64,000 nt of DNA from Silene conica (Eukaryota > Streptophyta > Magnoliopsida > Caryophyllales > Caryophyllaceae), in NCBI GenBank assembly GCA_029255685.2, contig CM055311.2:57185048-57249047 (forward strand), given 5' to 3'. Of this stretch, positions 10,457 through 21,454 are shown one piece after another. The translations under genes were made by a program, and so were the position numbers. The notes beneath the pieces were generated by a model that searched no databases, had not been told where the DNA came from, and was given only the letters and a program-made list of their open reading frames with translations. Each line of letters opens with the position of its first letter. The first letter of the stretch is position 1.

Positions 10457-11500
10457 CTTCTGCAAGTCGGACGTTCCAAAGAAAAGACCGATCTTGAGTA
10501 AGATAGGATGTAGACTGGAGCGAGCAAGCGGCTTTGTGAGAGCGTCAGCTAGCTGATCATTAGAGGATATGTGTTGTACTTGGAGTACGTAGTCCCTTGT
10601 TAACATGTTCACGAACAAAATGGAATGCGAGGGCTACATGTTTCATGCGAGTGTGAAAGACCGGATTAGCCGAGTAATTAGTAGCGCCAAGATTATCACA
10701 GTAAATGACCAGCAGTGAAAAAATATCAAATGCAAGTTCGGACAGTAGAGACCTAAGCCATAACACTTCAGATGTTGCAGCGGTGACAGCCCGGAACTCG
10801 GCTTCGGTGGAGGAAAGGGCTAAGGCACTTTGCTTCTTGGAAGTCCAAAAGATTGGATTGCGGCCCAAGTAAACAATATAGCCAGTGGTAGAGACATAAT
10901 TATCCTTGTCATCGGCCCAATCTGCATCACAGAATGAGTGTAACGACAAGGGAGTATTGCGATGCAAATTAATACCAACCGAGATAGAGCCTATAAGATA
11001 ACGAAGAAGTCATTTCAAAGCCAACCAATGAGACTCTTGAGGATCCTGCATAAATTGGGCAAGTTTGTTAACGGGAAAGCAATATCAGGACGGGTGAGGG
11101 AGAGGTACTGAAGGCTACCAACAGCCGCATGATAGTCAGAAGGATTGGGTATTGGCTGGCCAGTGGAAAGAGTTAATGGTGGGTACAGACTCATAGACGT
11201 GGTAGTAGGTTTGGAGTCGAGCATGTTGTTGCGGGTAAGAAGGTCGTGGATATACTTGGTTTGAGTGAGACGAAGGCCGGATAGGGTGGGGACAAATTCT
11301 ACACCAAGAAAATATGACGGAAAGTCGTGGTCTTTAAGGGAGAAGGGACTAGCAAAAGAAGAGAAAAAATGGTCAAGGGAAGGGGAGGACAGGCCAGTGA
11401 CGATAATATCGTCAACATAGACAATAAGGTAAATAGATTGATGATTGCGATTATAGAGAAATACAGAGGGGTCAGAGAGGGACTAAGTGAAGTCGTAGGA
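10457..11500 (-). pseudogene. Copia reverse transcriptase / RNase H remnant
   Basis: Minus-strand pieces encode the YVDDIIVTG catalytic box (near 11400), then LTRNNMLDSKPTTTSMS, a GSLQYLSLTRPDIAF block, and RNase H with FCDADWADDKDNYVSTTGY, SSTEAEFRAVTAA and a final DALTKPLA. The copia RT-RNase H order is clear. The region is broken by frameshifts (for example between the 10967 and 11015 pieces), and the N-terminal half of RT is missing because the sequence jumps from integrase to just upstream of YVDD. It is non-functional. Confidence 0.85.
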
Positions 11501-11985
11501 CAGTAAATAAGATTTCAACTCTATGTACCAAGCTCGATGACGTCTTTCTGATATACCGTTATGTTCAGGGCTATGAGGAAGAGAAGTAAGATGGGTGATA
11601 CCATCAGTAGTTATTGAGGGAGTACGTTTGAGGTACTCACCCCCCCATTGTCAGAGAATAATTGGATGATGGGTCGATTGAAACACTTTTCAACCAAGGC
11701 ACGAAAACGATTAAATACATCAAAGGTGTCAGACTTTTTCTTGAGAGGATATAGTCAATTCAAGTATAATGGGTATAATGATCGACAAAAACAACATATT
11801 ATTTGTAGCTATCGATAGAGTATAAAGGGGATGTCCAAACATCGGAAAACAAGAGTTCAAGGAGATGAGACGAGCATTATAATGTGGAATCGGAAAAAAC
11901 TAACTTGTGACTTTTATTAATTGAGCATGCATTACAGTGAGAGAGAATTATGTTGTAAATGTAAATTGGCAGAGGTACTAATGGA
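11500..11985 (-). pseudogene. Copia integrase remnant
   Basis: Stop-interrupted minus-strand frames still show LFSDNGG and HSPEHNGISERRHRA, the second Asp and Glu blocks of the copia integrase core, preceded by fragments of the HTD block region. The sequence then passes directly into the RT YVDD region, so the integrase C-terminus and half of RT are deleted. Confidence 0.7.
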
Positions 11986-11991
11986 GCCTAA

Positions 11992-12415
11992 GGGTGTGTT
12001 TGGATTGAGAGAATTGGAGGGAAGGGAAAGGGAGAGAAAGGGAGGGATCAATTTCCATTGTTTGGTCACAATATATGGAAGGAGGGAAACGGAAGGGGAG
12101 GGAAATGTGAGGATTCAATTTCGATTCATTAGACCAAACTACAATCTCTTCATTGTTGACAAGATTTGTAAGGAAAACTTTCTTTTGACTCTTATTTAAT
12201 AATTATATGACCAAATACTCCTCTAATATGGTTTAACTCCCTTCATTCTCCAACTCACTAAAATCACCTTCTTCCTCCATCCCTCTCCCTTTTCCTCTAC
12301 TTTATTTTTGCTATCCAAACAACCCCTCTTTATTCCCCCTCCCTTTCCTTTCTTTCCCTTTCCCTTCCCTCAATTCCCCTCCTTTTCCCTCCCAATTTGT
12401 TATCCAAACACACCT
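11992..12415. mobile_element. Tourist-like MITE (PIF/Harbinger type)
   Basis: Terminal inverted repeats of the form GGGTGTGTTTGGAT and ATCCAAACACACC bound a 424-bp element flanked by TAA on both sides (11989-11991 and 12416-12418). A TWA target site is typical of PIF/Harbinger. The inverted purine/pyrimidine-rich flanks (GGGAAGGGAAAGG against CCTTTCCCTTTCCC) extend the hairpin. It sits in the copia pre-integrase region. The ORFs inside are by-products. Confidence 0.85.
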
Positions 12416-12419
12416 TAAG

Positions 12420-13817
12420 GTAACGGAGGCCGGATGGCCGAGTCTGTGATGCCAAAACGAACGAGAGGAGGTTCTAGTTAGGTGAGCAGTAGGAGGAGAT
12501 GGTGCGCACAATTCATAGACAGTTCCTGAGACGGCCGTGGAGAAGCACTCGACCCATAAGTTGGTCATGCAAAACACACGTCGTCGAAGTAAAATTAGCA
12601 ACGACATTATTATCAAGACAAAATTGAGAGACGGATAGGATATTTTTGGAGATAGAGGGAGCATGAAGAACATTAGTAAACCGAATTTGAGAAGAGTGAG
12701 TATAGATATGAAAAGAACCAATATTTGCAATGTGAAGAGAAGAGTCATCGCAAATTAAGAGATCATCATTTTCGTCATATGGGGTATGAATTGCAAGGTT
12801 GGATAGGTCATGGGTGATATGATGGGTAGCTCCACTGTCGATTATCCAATCAGAGGGAGGATATGTAGTCATAGTTGCAATATTGGCACGGGGAGGGTTG
12901 CGGTGATGGGACTGTGTTGACCGAGGAGGGTCAGTGGTCTATGGGTGGAGTTACTTGAAGACGGGACAAAGGGCAAGGTAGTGACCAGTGGCGTGACACC
13001 ACTGACACTTTTCCTTGAAGGTATGAGGGTTGGAGGAGGGGTCAGCAGCGGAAGATGAATTCTAAGGCAGAGGAAGCAGGCCATGGGCGTTCGTAGCAGG
13101 AGGGAGGGATTGATTATTGTAGCGTGGTTTATGGTGGTAGGTAACGGGAGTAGATGCACGGTGTTGGAGGGAGGTGGTAGTTTGGGTGGTATGTTTAAGG
13201 GATCAGTCAAAATGTAGAAGCTTTTCGTGAAGGGCATCGAACGAAATCGGGGTATCACGATTATGAACGGCTTTACCTAAGCCAGCGAGTTCATCGACAC
13301 AGGAACGAATAGCCTGTATATAATCAGTAGCGGAAAGATTAGTTTTAGAGATCGAATCAAGGCGATCCTTAAGTTGGAGAATATGGCCTCGAGACGGATT
13401 AATATAGGTGGACTTCAATGTTTTCCATATGTCGGCGGAAGTTTTGGCACCGAGCAACAAATTTGTGATGCTGTAAGAGATGGTTCCACGGAGCGCACCA
13501 CTTAGAAGGCGATCTTGACGGAGCCAAGTAAAGTGTGTCGAGTTCGGGACGTCATGAGAGTTGTCATTCTGAATGGTGTTGGATGGGCAAGGATGAGAAC
13601 CATCCAAGAATTTGATCAAGTTATAGCCGTAGAGGAGATCTTCAATCTGACGGGACCAACCACGGTACATCATCGGTGAAAGTTCAATGATATTGGCAAA
13701 ATTGACTGCGAAAATAGGGTTTGGGGTCAATGGGATTGGGGAGAAGTTGGGCTTCGCCCGCCATGGATAGAGATGAGAAGAGGGAGACGAGAAAAAAAAA
13801 TTGATAGAGAAGAACAT
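12420..13817 (-). pseudogene. Copia gag and protease remnant
   Basis: The gag frame (13203-13817) encodes a 204-residue piece with MMYRGWSRQIEDLL and ADIWKTLKSTY, the plant copia Gag fold. Downstream, in broken frames, is a CCHC zinc knuckle (CQWCHATGHYLALC) at about 12980-13025. Next comes the protease with DWIIDSGATHHIT (12810-12860), which contains the catalytic Asp-Ser-Gly, and then pre-integrase WHHRLGHPA at about 12440. Several stops and shifts break the reading between these parts. The MITE at 11992-12415 cuts the pre-integrase region. Confidence 0.85.
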
Positions 13818-13828
13818 AGATCTTTTAT

Positions 13829-13841
13829 GGCTCTTATACCA
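13829..13841 (-). other. Primer binding site of the degenerate copia element
   Basis: The minus strand reads TGGTATAAGAGCC directly after the LTR end ...CTTCTACA. It is one base from TGGTATCAGAGCC, the initiator-Met tRNA site common in copia elements. Confidence 0.85.
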
Positions 13842-14010
13842 TGTAGAAGATGTATGGTGAAAGCTTGATTATATTGATAATAAGCCAAGGTTTATATACA
13901 ACCTAAACATTAGATAATCATAAGATGCACAAAATATAAAGATATGATACAATTACCTAATATATAAGATACGAGAATTATATGACTAAATAATATCTAT
14001 ACAAATAACG
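13842..14010 (-). repeat. 5' LTR of the degenerate copia element, proximal part
   Basis: It matches 10254-10424 closely. The LTR breaks at 14010 and resumes at 22441-22470 after the nested solo LTR. Confidence 0.85.
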
Positions 14011-14235
14011 TGTAACATCCCGTATTTTCGTAAAGGGATATTTTTAATAATTTAAAGTAATTTCCGGAATTTAATATTATTTTAATAATAAATCGTAAAT
14101 TTAATTTAAGTTTTTCCGTTAAGATCCGTCTTAAGAATATTTTAATTCTTAAGATGTCGTTCGCTTGGCATTTTAATTCCGACTTGAGTCCGTTTCACAA
14201 AACAAATAACCCGACTCAAGTATGTGAAAGGACAA

Positions 14236-14242
14236 TATAAAA
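14236..14242 (+). promoter_or_regulatory. LTR TATA box
   Basis: TATAAAA occurs in GGACAATATAAAACCCTAAA, 225 bp into the LTR and about 125 bp before a strong splice-donor-like site. Position and sequence suit an LTR promoter. Confidence 0.55.
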
Positions 14243-14365
14243 CCCTAAAGCAAGCCAATTCATCGACATTCATAACTCCTCCACTGTTACATTCATTTTC
14301 TCCATTGTCCTTCATTTTCAAAGCTTAAAATCATCATCTCGACCTCTTCCCGAACTCGAATCGCG

Positions 14366-14505
14366 GTAAGTCTTACATTTTCGGAATCCTCTCAAGATTA
14401 GCAAGTTTCCTATCTCTTTCAATATCAGTTTTGGTAAACTCGAAAAAGACGCTGTTTTCACCTAAATTCGTTTTAAGCTTATAATCTGCATTTCTTTTGT
14501 TGTAG
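14366..14505 (+). other. Candidate intron inside the LTR
   Basis: The donor is GCG/GTAAGT (GT at 14366-14367). The acceptor is TTTCTTTTGTTGTAG (AG at 14504-14505), preceded by a T-rich tract. At 140 bp it has a normal plant intron length. In the other LTR copy (minus strand near 3744-3885) the acceptor is kept but the donor GT appears changed. Confidence 0.4.
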
Positions 14506-14567
14506 GGGTTGGTTTAGAGGACCCGGAGGTTGATAGCTACGTTATTGAAGAAAAAATTGGAGCATAA
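14506..14567 (+). other. Short exon-like reading frame inside the LTR (copy A)
   Basis: After the acceptor, a 19-codon frame (14508-14567) reads VGLEDPEVDSYVIEEKIGA and stops at TAA. Copy B (3678-3742) keeps VGL, DP, DSYVIEE and the stop position within one codon, mostly through third-position changes. The start of translation is not evident. Confidence 0.45.
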
Positions 14568-14859
14568 CCGCTTTTAAGGTGACAATAATGAGCAACTCGA
14601 CCCTTGTCTTTATTAATTTGACATTTATGTTTTTGTGAATGTTTATGTGATTTTGATGATTGGTTATGAGGTGTATAAGTTGTGGGTTAACGTATAGGGT
14701 GAAAGGTTTAGTAGAATTATGTTGTGAGGGCTGTTATTATAATACCCGCAATATCCGTATTAATTTTTTAACGGATAATTTTAATTTAAGCTCGAGTATT
14801 AATTAAATCCGGGTACGATTTAATTAAAACCGAGAATTACGTACGTAAAACCGTCGCAC

Positions 14860-15074
14860 ATCATATAGAACCCGAGGTGCTAGAACTCGATGACTCACTA
14901 TCTTATGAGGAGCAACCCGTTAAGATCTTGGATAGTAAAGTTCGAAGGACTCGGAATAAAGAGACTCGTATTATCAAAGTGTTATGGTCAAACCACGACA
15001 CCGAGGAGGCCACTTGGGAAGCCGAGGAGGCCATGAGACTTAGATATCCACAACTTTTCGAGGTAATTACCTAG
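14860..15074 (+). pseudogene. Chromodomain C-terminus of a chromovirus integrase
   Basis: The open frame from the deletion junction encodes HIEPEVLELDDSLSYEEQPV, then KILDSKVRRTRNKETRI, IKVLWSNHD and TEEATWEAEEAMRLRYPQLF, with a TAG stop at 15072-15074. The W-(x)n-EEATWE core is the chromodomain found at the C-terminus of Tekay/Del-type chromovirus integrases, where it directs insertion toward particular chromatin. It lacks the rest of pol and any start codon of its own. It is followed by a noncoding segment and the PPT AAGGTGGGTAGA just before the 3' LTR. Confidence 0.85.
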
Positions 15075-15245
15075 TTACGAGGACGTAACAATCCTTAAGC
15101 GACGTAGGATGTAATACCTACATATTTTGCATTTCCTTATTCTTTTCTTTGCTTGATTTGGGATCGTTTTAATAATGGCGTTAGCTTGCGCGTAGAGGGT
15201 AGTTTTAAACTTCGAGGACGAAGTTCGTTTTTAAGGTGGGTAGAT

Positions 15246-18200
15246 TATAATACCCGCAATATCCGTATTAATTTTTTAACGGATAATTTTAATTTAAGCT
15301 CGAGTATTAATTAAATCCGGGTACGATTTAATTAAAACCGAGAATTACGTACGTAAAACCGTCGCACGAAAAACCGTAAACGACAAAAAAAAAAAAAAAA
15401 ACTGGTACGTTTACACATGCATGGGAAAGAGGAAAAGAAGAAAACATCTCCCCTTCCCCATGCATTGAGCCGTCACTCCTTCCCCCTTCCCCATACCTTT
15501 GTTTGTTCTTTTTCTTACCTCTTTAAGACACTTGAGCACAAGCCATTTCCCTACACAAACACACAAACAAAAACAAAAAAATAGAGAGAAGGAGAGGAAG
15601 ACGTGAGGAAGAAGAAGAAAAAAACAAGAGGAGGATCTTGCATATACTTGAAGTTCTACACTAAGTAAGCTTATGAACTTTTCAAATCTGATTTTATAAC
15701 CTTTTAACATGCATTCACATATCACTTAACATCTAAACTTGAACTTATGAATCTACAACCATGCATGATTGAACATAGTAAAAACCGTTATTTTGTCAAA
15801 AACGTAGCATGCATGTAGTAGATCTGAAATCACATGTTAAAATGAGTATTTTCAGAAAATAAAAATTTGGGACTTTCCTTAAGTTGTTATAAAAACACTC
15901 ACCAAAAATTAGGACGTTTGCATGAACCGTTTAGAAATGAAAAATCATATACTACAGCCTGTTTTCTGTTTATCCGAATCACTAGATCTCACTTAAAGAG
16001 TCATCAAACCATGTTTACAAAAGGAATCAGTGTCTCATCTCTTACTATGTTAAACTACATTGAGTCTAGATGATAATAGGCTTTTGAATCAACTCGTTTC
16101 GATTTGTTAAGAGGGATTTATGATGTAAAACTTTTCATGACTCATTTTATGACCACTGTTTTTAAAACGCGTTTTTGGATCTGATAAACCCATTTTTGAG
16201 ACAACATGCATGGCTAACAATATGTTGTAGACACATAAAGGAATCAAATAAAGCCAACCATGCACGAAAATATAACGTTTTGGATTTTATATGATTTTTA
16301 CAAGTTTCGGATTTGTTCTGGAAAAATGTTCTAATTAGTCTTACTTGTTAAAAGCTCACATTTCCATAAAAGGGTAATTTAGTCATACACATAAATATAA
16401 TCAGTGACCCATCTCTTCACATGTTAAATTTTAATGAATGTAAAGTGTAGTAGGCTTTCGTTTCGACGGGTTTCGACATGTTAAGAGTATTTACCACCAG
16501 GGGCGGAGCCAGGATTAAATAGTATATAGGGCTAAATTAATAATTTCAGGCGACAATATAAATATCGTCCTTTACATCTATTGACATATATCTGTCACAA
16601 GCTAAAGACGGATATATCTCTCCTACAACTACACAAGTGAAAAAAATGGAGCATTATACGTATATTGACAAATGACACTTGCATTTTATGAGAGGGTCAC
16701 TATACATCTTCAGCGTGTAACGGATATTGACCGTCTTCAATAAAAATTTGGGTAAACACTAAACAACTTTTTGTCCTCTAATGGGCATTTTATATTTCTA
16801 TATCCATCCAAGTAGCTTATCTCTAATTCCCATTCATTGCATAAGATAAATGTTCTGTCCTCTAATTCCATATATTTGATATATAATACTCCACATTAAG
16901 CCACTAAAGCAATTTCCATTCATTGCACAATGCACATGAGCACATCTGTCGTCTACTCGTCTTACTGCACATTTCTTACCTCTTTCTTTTTATTCACTTT
17001 TTTGGGTTTCTTATCTCTTTCTTTTTATTCTCTTTTTTTTGGGTTTTATTCCCAGAATTCCACTTCGGCTGTTTTAATTATTTGATTTATTTCATTTCTT
17101 CCATCTTTTTGTTATCAAATTTGGGATTAAGATTATCAAATTCCTTTATAAATAAAATAGAACTTGGTTCCTAAATTAGCATCTCCCAAAAAAAAGAATC
17201 AATAAAACTATAAGAGTATAAGTAGACAAGGAAATATGGAATTACCAAGGAATAAACAACTGGAATGTTGTGAGTTGTGACGACCGACGGTGGTGGACTG
17301 GTGGCAGACAGCAACTCGGCGGCAAGGTTACAAAACTGGTGTTGATAGTTGAGTAATTGAATAATTGAATTGAAGATTTAGGGTTTTTTAATTTTTAATT
17401 GTTTGAGATGGGTTTGGGGGTTTGCTCACTGCTCACTGGGAAGGGAATGTCGTTCCATTTTTTCAATTTTTTAATTTCTTTTTTTTTTTTCCTGAAATCA
17501 TATTGGGCTATAGCCCATATAGCCTTGGGCCTGGCTCCGCCCCTGTTTACCACCCCGTAACGTTTTAAGACTCACCTTTGGACCAACTTTGGTAGACTGT
17601 AACTTTGGACCCCTTAAACACGTTTTTAGACTCTGGCCACAGAGACGTTAAAGATGGACGACTCGCTAAGGAACCAAACCCGACTAGTCTTGCCTCAAAA
17701 TATTTATTAACGAAGGAGATATGACGATTTAAAGTTTATGTTTTGAATCTGTAAAACCGAGAAAGTATAGCTATCGCATAATTTACTATTATTTTAAACA
17801 TTATGTAGAGTCGGGATTCGTAGAAGAGGCTCTCTAACCTTTAACCGCTTGCAAGGTAAGGGAAAACACCTTTTGCGTACCCTATTGATAACCCGTTTGA
17901 ATTATTGTCTATCTTGTATATTGATATCTTTTGTTATATTAAGTATCTATATTGTTTGAACTTACCTTACAAATGATTATGGACAAGGATTTATTTGTTT
18001 TAATCTCTGGAAAGGATATTGTATTTGATAAGAAATAAGTAATTATGATTTTCGGAAATCCAAAACCGTTTTGCTTTCTACAAGTTTGCAACGACTTATC
18101 AAATGTTGAGGAAATGGTTTTTGTTTTGGAAATGGAATTTCATATTGGTTGAAACGGTTTTGGTAGAGGGGTAGATTGTCCCTAGTGAAAGGGATTTCCT

Positions 18201-19036
18201 ATACAGAGCTTTTGATGGGGGTTAGTTGATCGAGACCCCGTCCTCTTATCTTCCTCTTTGGGGTTGGCCCTTAGAGGGGTGTGCACACTCGGGATGTTAG
18301 GACAGTTTTAGTACATGATTTGGTGACTCTCGTCTTATCCGGTTTGGGGCGAGTGTATCCATTTCATACAGCCTCTATCCAAAGTTATACCGATGTTGAA
18401 ATAATTGGAAAAGAAAGGTTTTCTTGAAATAGAACCATCTTGAAGGATTGGTTTGAGTTTGAATACTTTGGTATACTTATGTTAATCTTACCGTTTAAAA
18501 TTATTGTTTCCTTTGAGTTAATGTTGGCAAATCTTATATCATGATCTTCAATTATTCGAAGTAATTTGATATGTATTATTATTTTATAAAATACATTCCA
18601 AGTTATTCTTTCTTAATTCATTTACATTCTTTTCAAATTTGTTTACCTTACTCAACAATAATGTTGACCCCTTTTATTTGTTTTGTCCTTGCTTGGACCT
18701 GCGGTGATCACAAAATGTGTGCGCAGATCGTGTAACAGGTACCCGTGGGAATTAGTCGTGGGATGCACAAGAGAGCGCGCTTAATATTTCAGTCAAAGAC
18801 AAATGCTTTGACTCTTTATCTTCTTTTGGATCAATGAACTTTAATTTCGCTTCCGCAAACTTTAAATTTGGTTGTAATCGTATTTTATCCTTTGGATTTT
18901 AAATTATTAGACAACTACCTATTTTACTACATGGCTAGGTACTACTACCACATTTGGTTTAATTGTGACGCACCCATTATCCGAATTTTACTTGAAAACC
19001 CTATTTACTAATGAATAGGATGATGGGGGTGTTACA
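15246..19036 (+). repeat. 3' LTR of the chromovirus, with nested hAT
   Basis: It starts TATAATACCCGCAATATCCG, identical to the 5' remnant over the shared 120 bp or so, and ends GGGGGTGTTACA. Without the hAT it is about 2.7 kb. A poly(A) run of 18 occurs at 15387-15404. The ORF calls inside are not gene-like. Confidence 0.8.
16498..17545. mobile_element. Non-autonomous hAT element
   Basis: Perfect terminal inverted repeats CAGGGGCGGAGCCAGG / CCTGGCTCCGCCCCTG bound 1048 bp, with an 8-bp TSD TTTACCAC (16490-16497 and 17546-17553), which is diagnostic of hAT. No transposase is present. A smaller inverted-repeat segment (about 16580-16745, with GTCACAAGCTAAAGACGG and CCGTCTTCAAT) may be a MITE within it. 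Confidence 0.9.
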
Positions 19037-19041
19037 GTTAT

Positions 19042-19880
19042 TGCTGAAAGCTTAACTCCATTTCTACGTGTTGCACTGTTCTACTGCTTGTAACTTGCCA
19101 CTGCTGTGCATTTCGTTCTGCGTGTTACTTACTGCTACTCCATTCACCAACTAAATGTTATTTTTCTGACTTCTTAAGTGTCAGCCCACCGTTGTTATAA
19201 CTTATAACTTATTACTGCTACTGTCATACACCTCTACTGCACTATTTTTGTTAAATGCTATATTCTGCTCTCCTATGTGTCTGATACTGCTACTGCACGT
19301 TGTTACACGACTTTCACCTACTCTAACCTACTTGTTGCTACTACCATGAACTGCCCTTACATTACCATGACTAGAACTGCTACCTCTGCACATACTACTC
19401 TTACTACTGCACCAGACACCCCCCCCCCTCTTACTGTACTCACTTTACTACTCTGGCCGTGTCACCGGTCTGTCCAGACTAGACCAGTCACAGAACACAT
19501 TGGCAGTGTTGCTGCTGCGTTTTACTGCTGCTACACTCTGCATGCTCGACCAGACGTTTCTGTTTCTGCCCATGTCTGATCTACACTACTTTTACGCTAT
19601 TGTTACTGGTCACAACCGTTGTTTGAGGTTGCTGCCGCTAACTGCTGTTTGGGCTGCTGTTGTTAACGTTGCTGCTACTTTCTGCATTTTCTGTCGCCCT
19701 TGCTTCTGGTCATTTGCTGTTGTCGTTAATGTTAATAGGTGCCAGCGCTTCCATGTTTCGTGCTCGTTAATCTGTAGTTGTTGTCACCATTGTTTTACTG
19801 ATGTCCACGCTGCATTGTGTAGCTAAACCCCACTGTTGTCATTGTTGATTGCTAGCCTTGCACACGTTCTTGCTGCTTCT
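19042..19880. repeat. ACTGC/TGCTG-rich cryptically repetitive segment of the LTR
   Basis: The segment is saturated with CTGCTACTGC, GTTGCTGCTG and TACTGC words without a fixed period. Long open frames (for example 19277-19579 and 19500-19826) are explained by this composition. It occupies the LTR region where the sister copy has its palindromic array. Confidence 0.6.
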
Positions 19881-19916
19881 ACTATTGTCTGTTACTACTC
19901 TTAGAAATCGTTTTAG

Positions 19917-20470
19917 TGTTGTGTGTTTTGGTAAAATTTCTACCGGGTCGAATTACTGTGATGTGGGTCAAAGTGCCAACCAATATGGGTGTTAACGTAA
20001 AAATAAATGCCAAGAGCGAAAAAGACAAAGAACGACACAAGAGATTTTGGTGACGCGGAAAAACCCAATGAAGGAAACAACCGCGGGGGGAACGGAATCC
20101 CACCAAGTTTCACTATTTTCGAGGATGATCGCTGTTTTAACAGAGTACAAGTGTATGCGTGCGTAAGTAGAAAATTACAATGTTAGAATGAATTTCTAAT
20201 GAATGCCCTAGTTTCTCTTTATATAGCCTTGGACTCCTGGTCAGCTGGTCCTGGCTCTGGTCCTGGTCAGCTCCAGGAATATAGGAGTGAGTTGTGGAGA
20301 ATATGCTTCTAGGGTTTTTGACCTTTTCTTCTCCTCCCAACGACTCTTTTCTGGCGTGTGATCTGCTCCTGTGGGTGGGTTGTTTGCATCTTTATTTGCT
20401 TTTGGGCCCAATAACATGATAACGGATTTTTGGGCTAAACATTGTGTTATGTTGTCTATTGGCTACTACA
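19917..20470 (-). mobile_element. Probable copia solo LTR
   Basis: Read on the minus strand, the 554-bp segment starts TGTAGTAGCC and ends CCAAAACACACAACA. It has a TATA box (GGCTATATAAAGAG) midway and a GGTTTTTCC-type block near the end, as in many plant copia LTRs. The flanks TTTAG and TTCAA match at only three of five positions, so the ends are less certain. Confidence 0.55.
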
Positions 20471-21140
20471 TTCAACTACTATTAACTACGGAGTATTACT
20501 ATTACTAAGTGTGTTCTGACCACACTACTTATTATTATTATTATTTCTACTTATGTTTACATACCATTACTTTTAATTATTATTATTTCAACGGAAGTTC
20601 AGACGTACTACGTACTATTAGTATTATTTTATTATTATTTTACGTACGTGCTTGTTAGCTTGCTTGAATTAATTAGTTTACGTGCGTGCTTGCTATCTTG
20701 TTTACGTTTAAATATAATACGTTAGAAATCGTTTTCGAATTAGTAATGGGTTACGGTTTTATTATTAGAAGCATGTCGAAATAATTTAATTTAGTTAGTC
20801 GATTTTCTCGTATCAAAATATAGGTAATATAATATGAAGTTTAATTTAAATCGTGTTTAATTCCTTTATCGGTTGAACCGGTTAATTGGAACTTAATCAT
20901 ACTTAGCTAATTATATATTTGAGCTAGGTAAAAATTTAGTAAAGTAGTTAGTGACTTGTCTAAAATTAGTTAATTCTTAAATGTCCGTTTATAAATCTTA
21001 TCGGACTAAGATATTTTAATATATAGCAGTTGTTTAGAAATAACTTAATCGAAATTGGCCTTTCTCTTATACTTGTATGTGTGTTTGAGGTCCTCGGAGT
21101 TCGGGCGGCACTATATTGGGTTCGGGAATGGAGTGAGGAT

Positions 21141-21185
21141 AGAGACCCCCCGGTCGAGCAACCGAAAGGGAAACCTGCTCTCCCT
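21141..21185 (+). repeat. GC-rich conserved LTR motif in the 14011 copy, first
   Basis: AGAGACCCCCCGGTCGAGCA followed by ACCGAAAGGGAAACC is the reverse complement form of the motif at 2729-2770. Confidence 0.8.
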
Positions 21186-21317
21186 CAACTTAGTTCCTGG
21201 GGTCAATTAAGTGTCGATTGAATGTTTATCAAGAGTAGATCATTTATCATTTAAGGTTGCTGTAGTCCCAGAAGTTGGGCGACATTTACGTTGGGTTCGG
21301 GTATGGATTTGAGGAGC

Positions 21318-21357
21318 AAGACCCCCCGGTCGGGCAACCGGAAGGGAGACGGGCTCT
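21318..21357 (+). repeat. GC-rich conserved LTR motif in the 14011 copy, second
   Basis: AAGACCCCCCGGTCGGGCAA followed by CCGGAAGGGAGACGGGCTCT repeats the same motif about 180 bp downstream. Confidence 0.8.
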
Positions 21358-21454
21358 TGACTTAAATTAGTTCCCGAAGTCAACTAAGTGTTGATGGTTG
21401 TTTTTAAGCAATTGATTTGTGGTTTAGTGAGAAGCCTCCTTTGGAGATTTGGTT

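Larger units (their letters stand above)
14738..19036 (+). mobile_element. Deleted Ty3/gypsy chromovirus remnant
   Basis: A perfect TSD GTTAT flanks it (14733-14737 and 19037-19041). Only the first 122 bp of the 5' LTR remain (14738-14859), joined directly to the chromodomain end of pol, followed by the PPT and a complete 3' LTR (15246-19036). One deletion therefore removed most of the 5' LTR, gag and nearly all of pol. The first bases are TATAATACCC where TGTAATACCC is usual, in both LTR copies. An hAT lies inside the 3' LTR. Confidence 0.85.

Noticed and set aside
12311..12748. 145-codon minus-strand ORF
   Set aside because: It spans the MITE end and an alternative frame of the copia protease; DSG and other motifs lie in the overlapping frame.
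15411..15725. 104-codon minus-strand ORF with a hydrophobic stretch
   Set aside because: It lies in the chromovirus LTR in antisense, in a poly-purine leader; no homology is recognised.
19277..19826. Two overlapping plus-strand ORFs of 100 and 108 codons
   Set aside because: They result from CTGC/TACTGC-rich low-complexity sequence, which lacks stop words in these frames.
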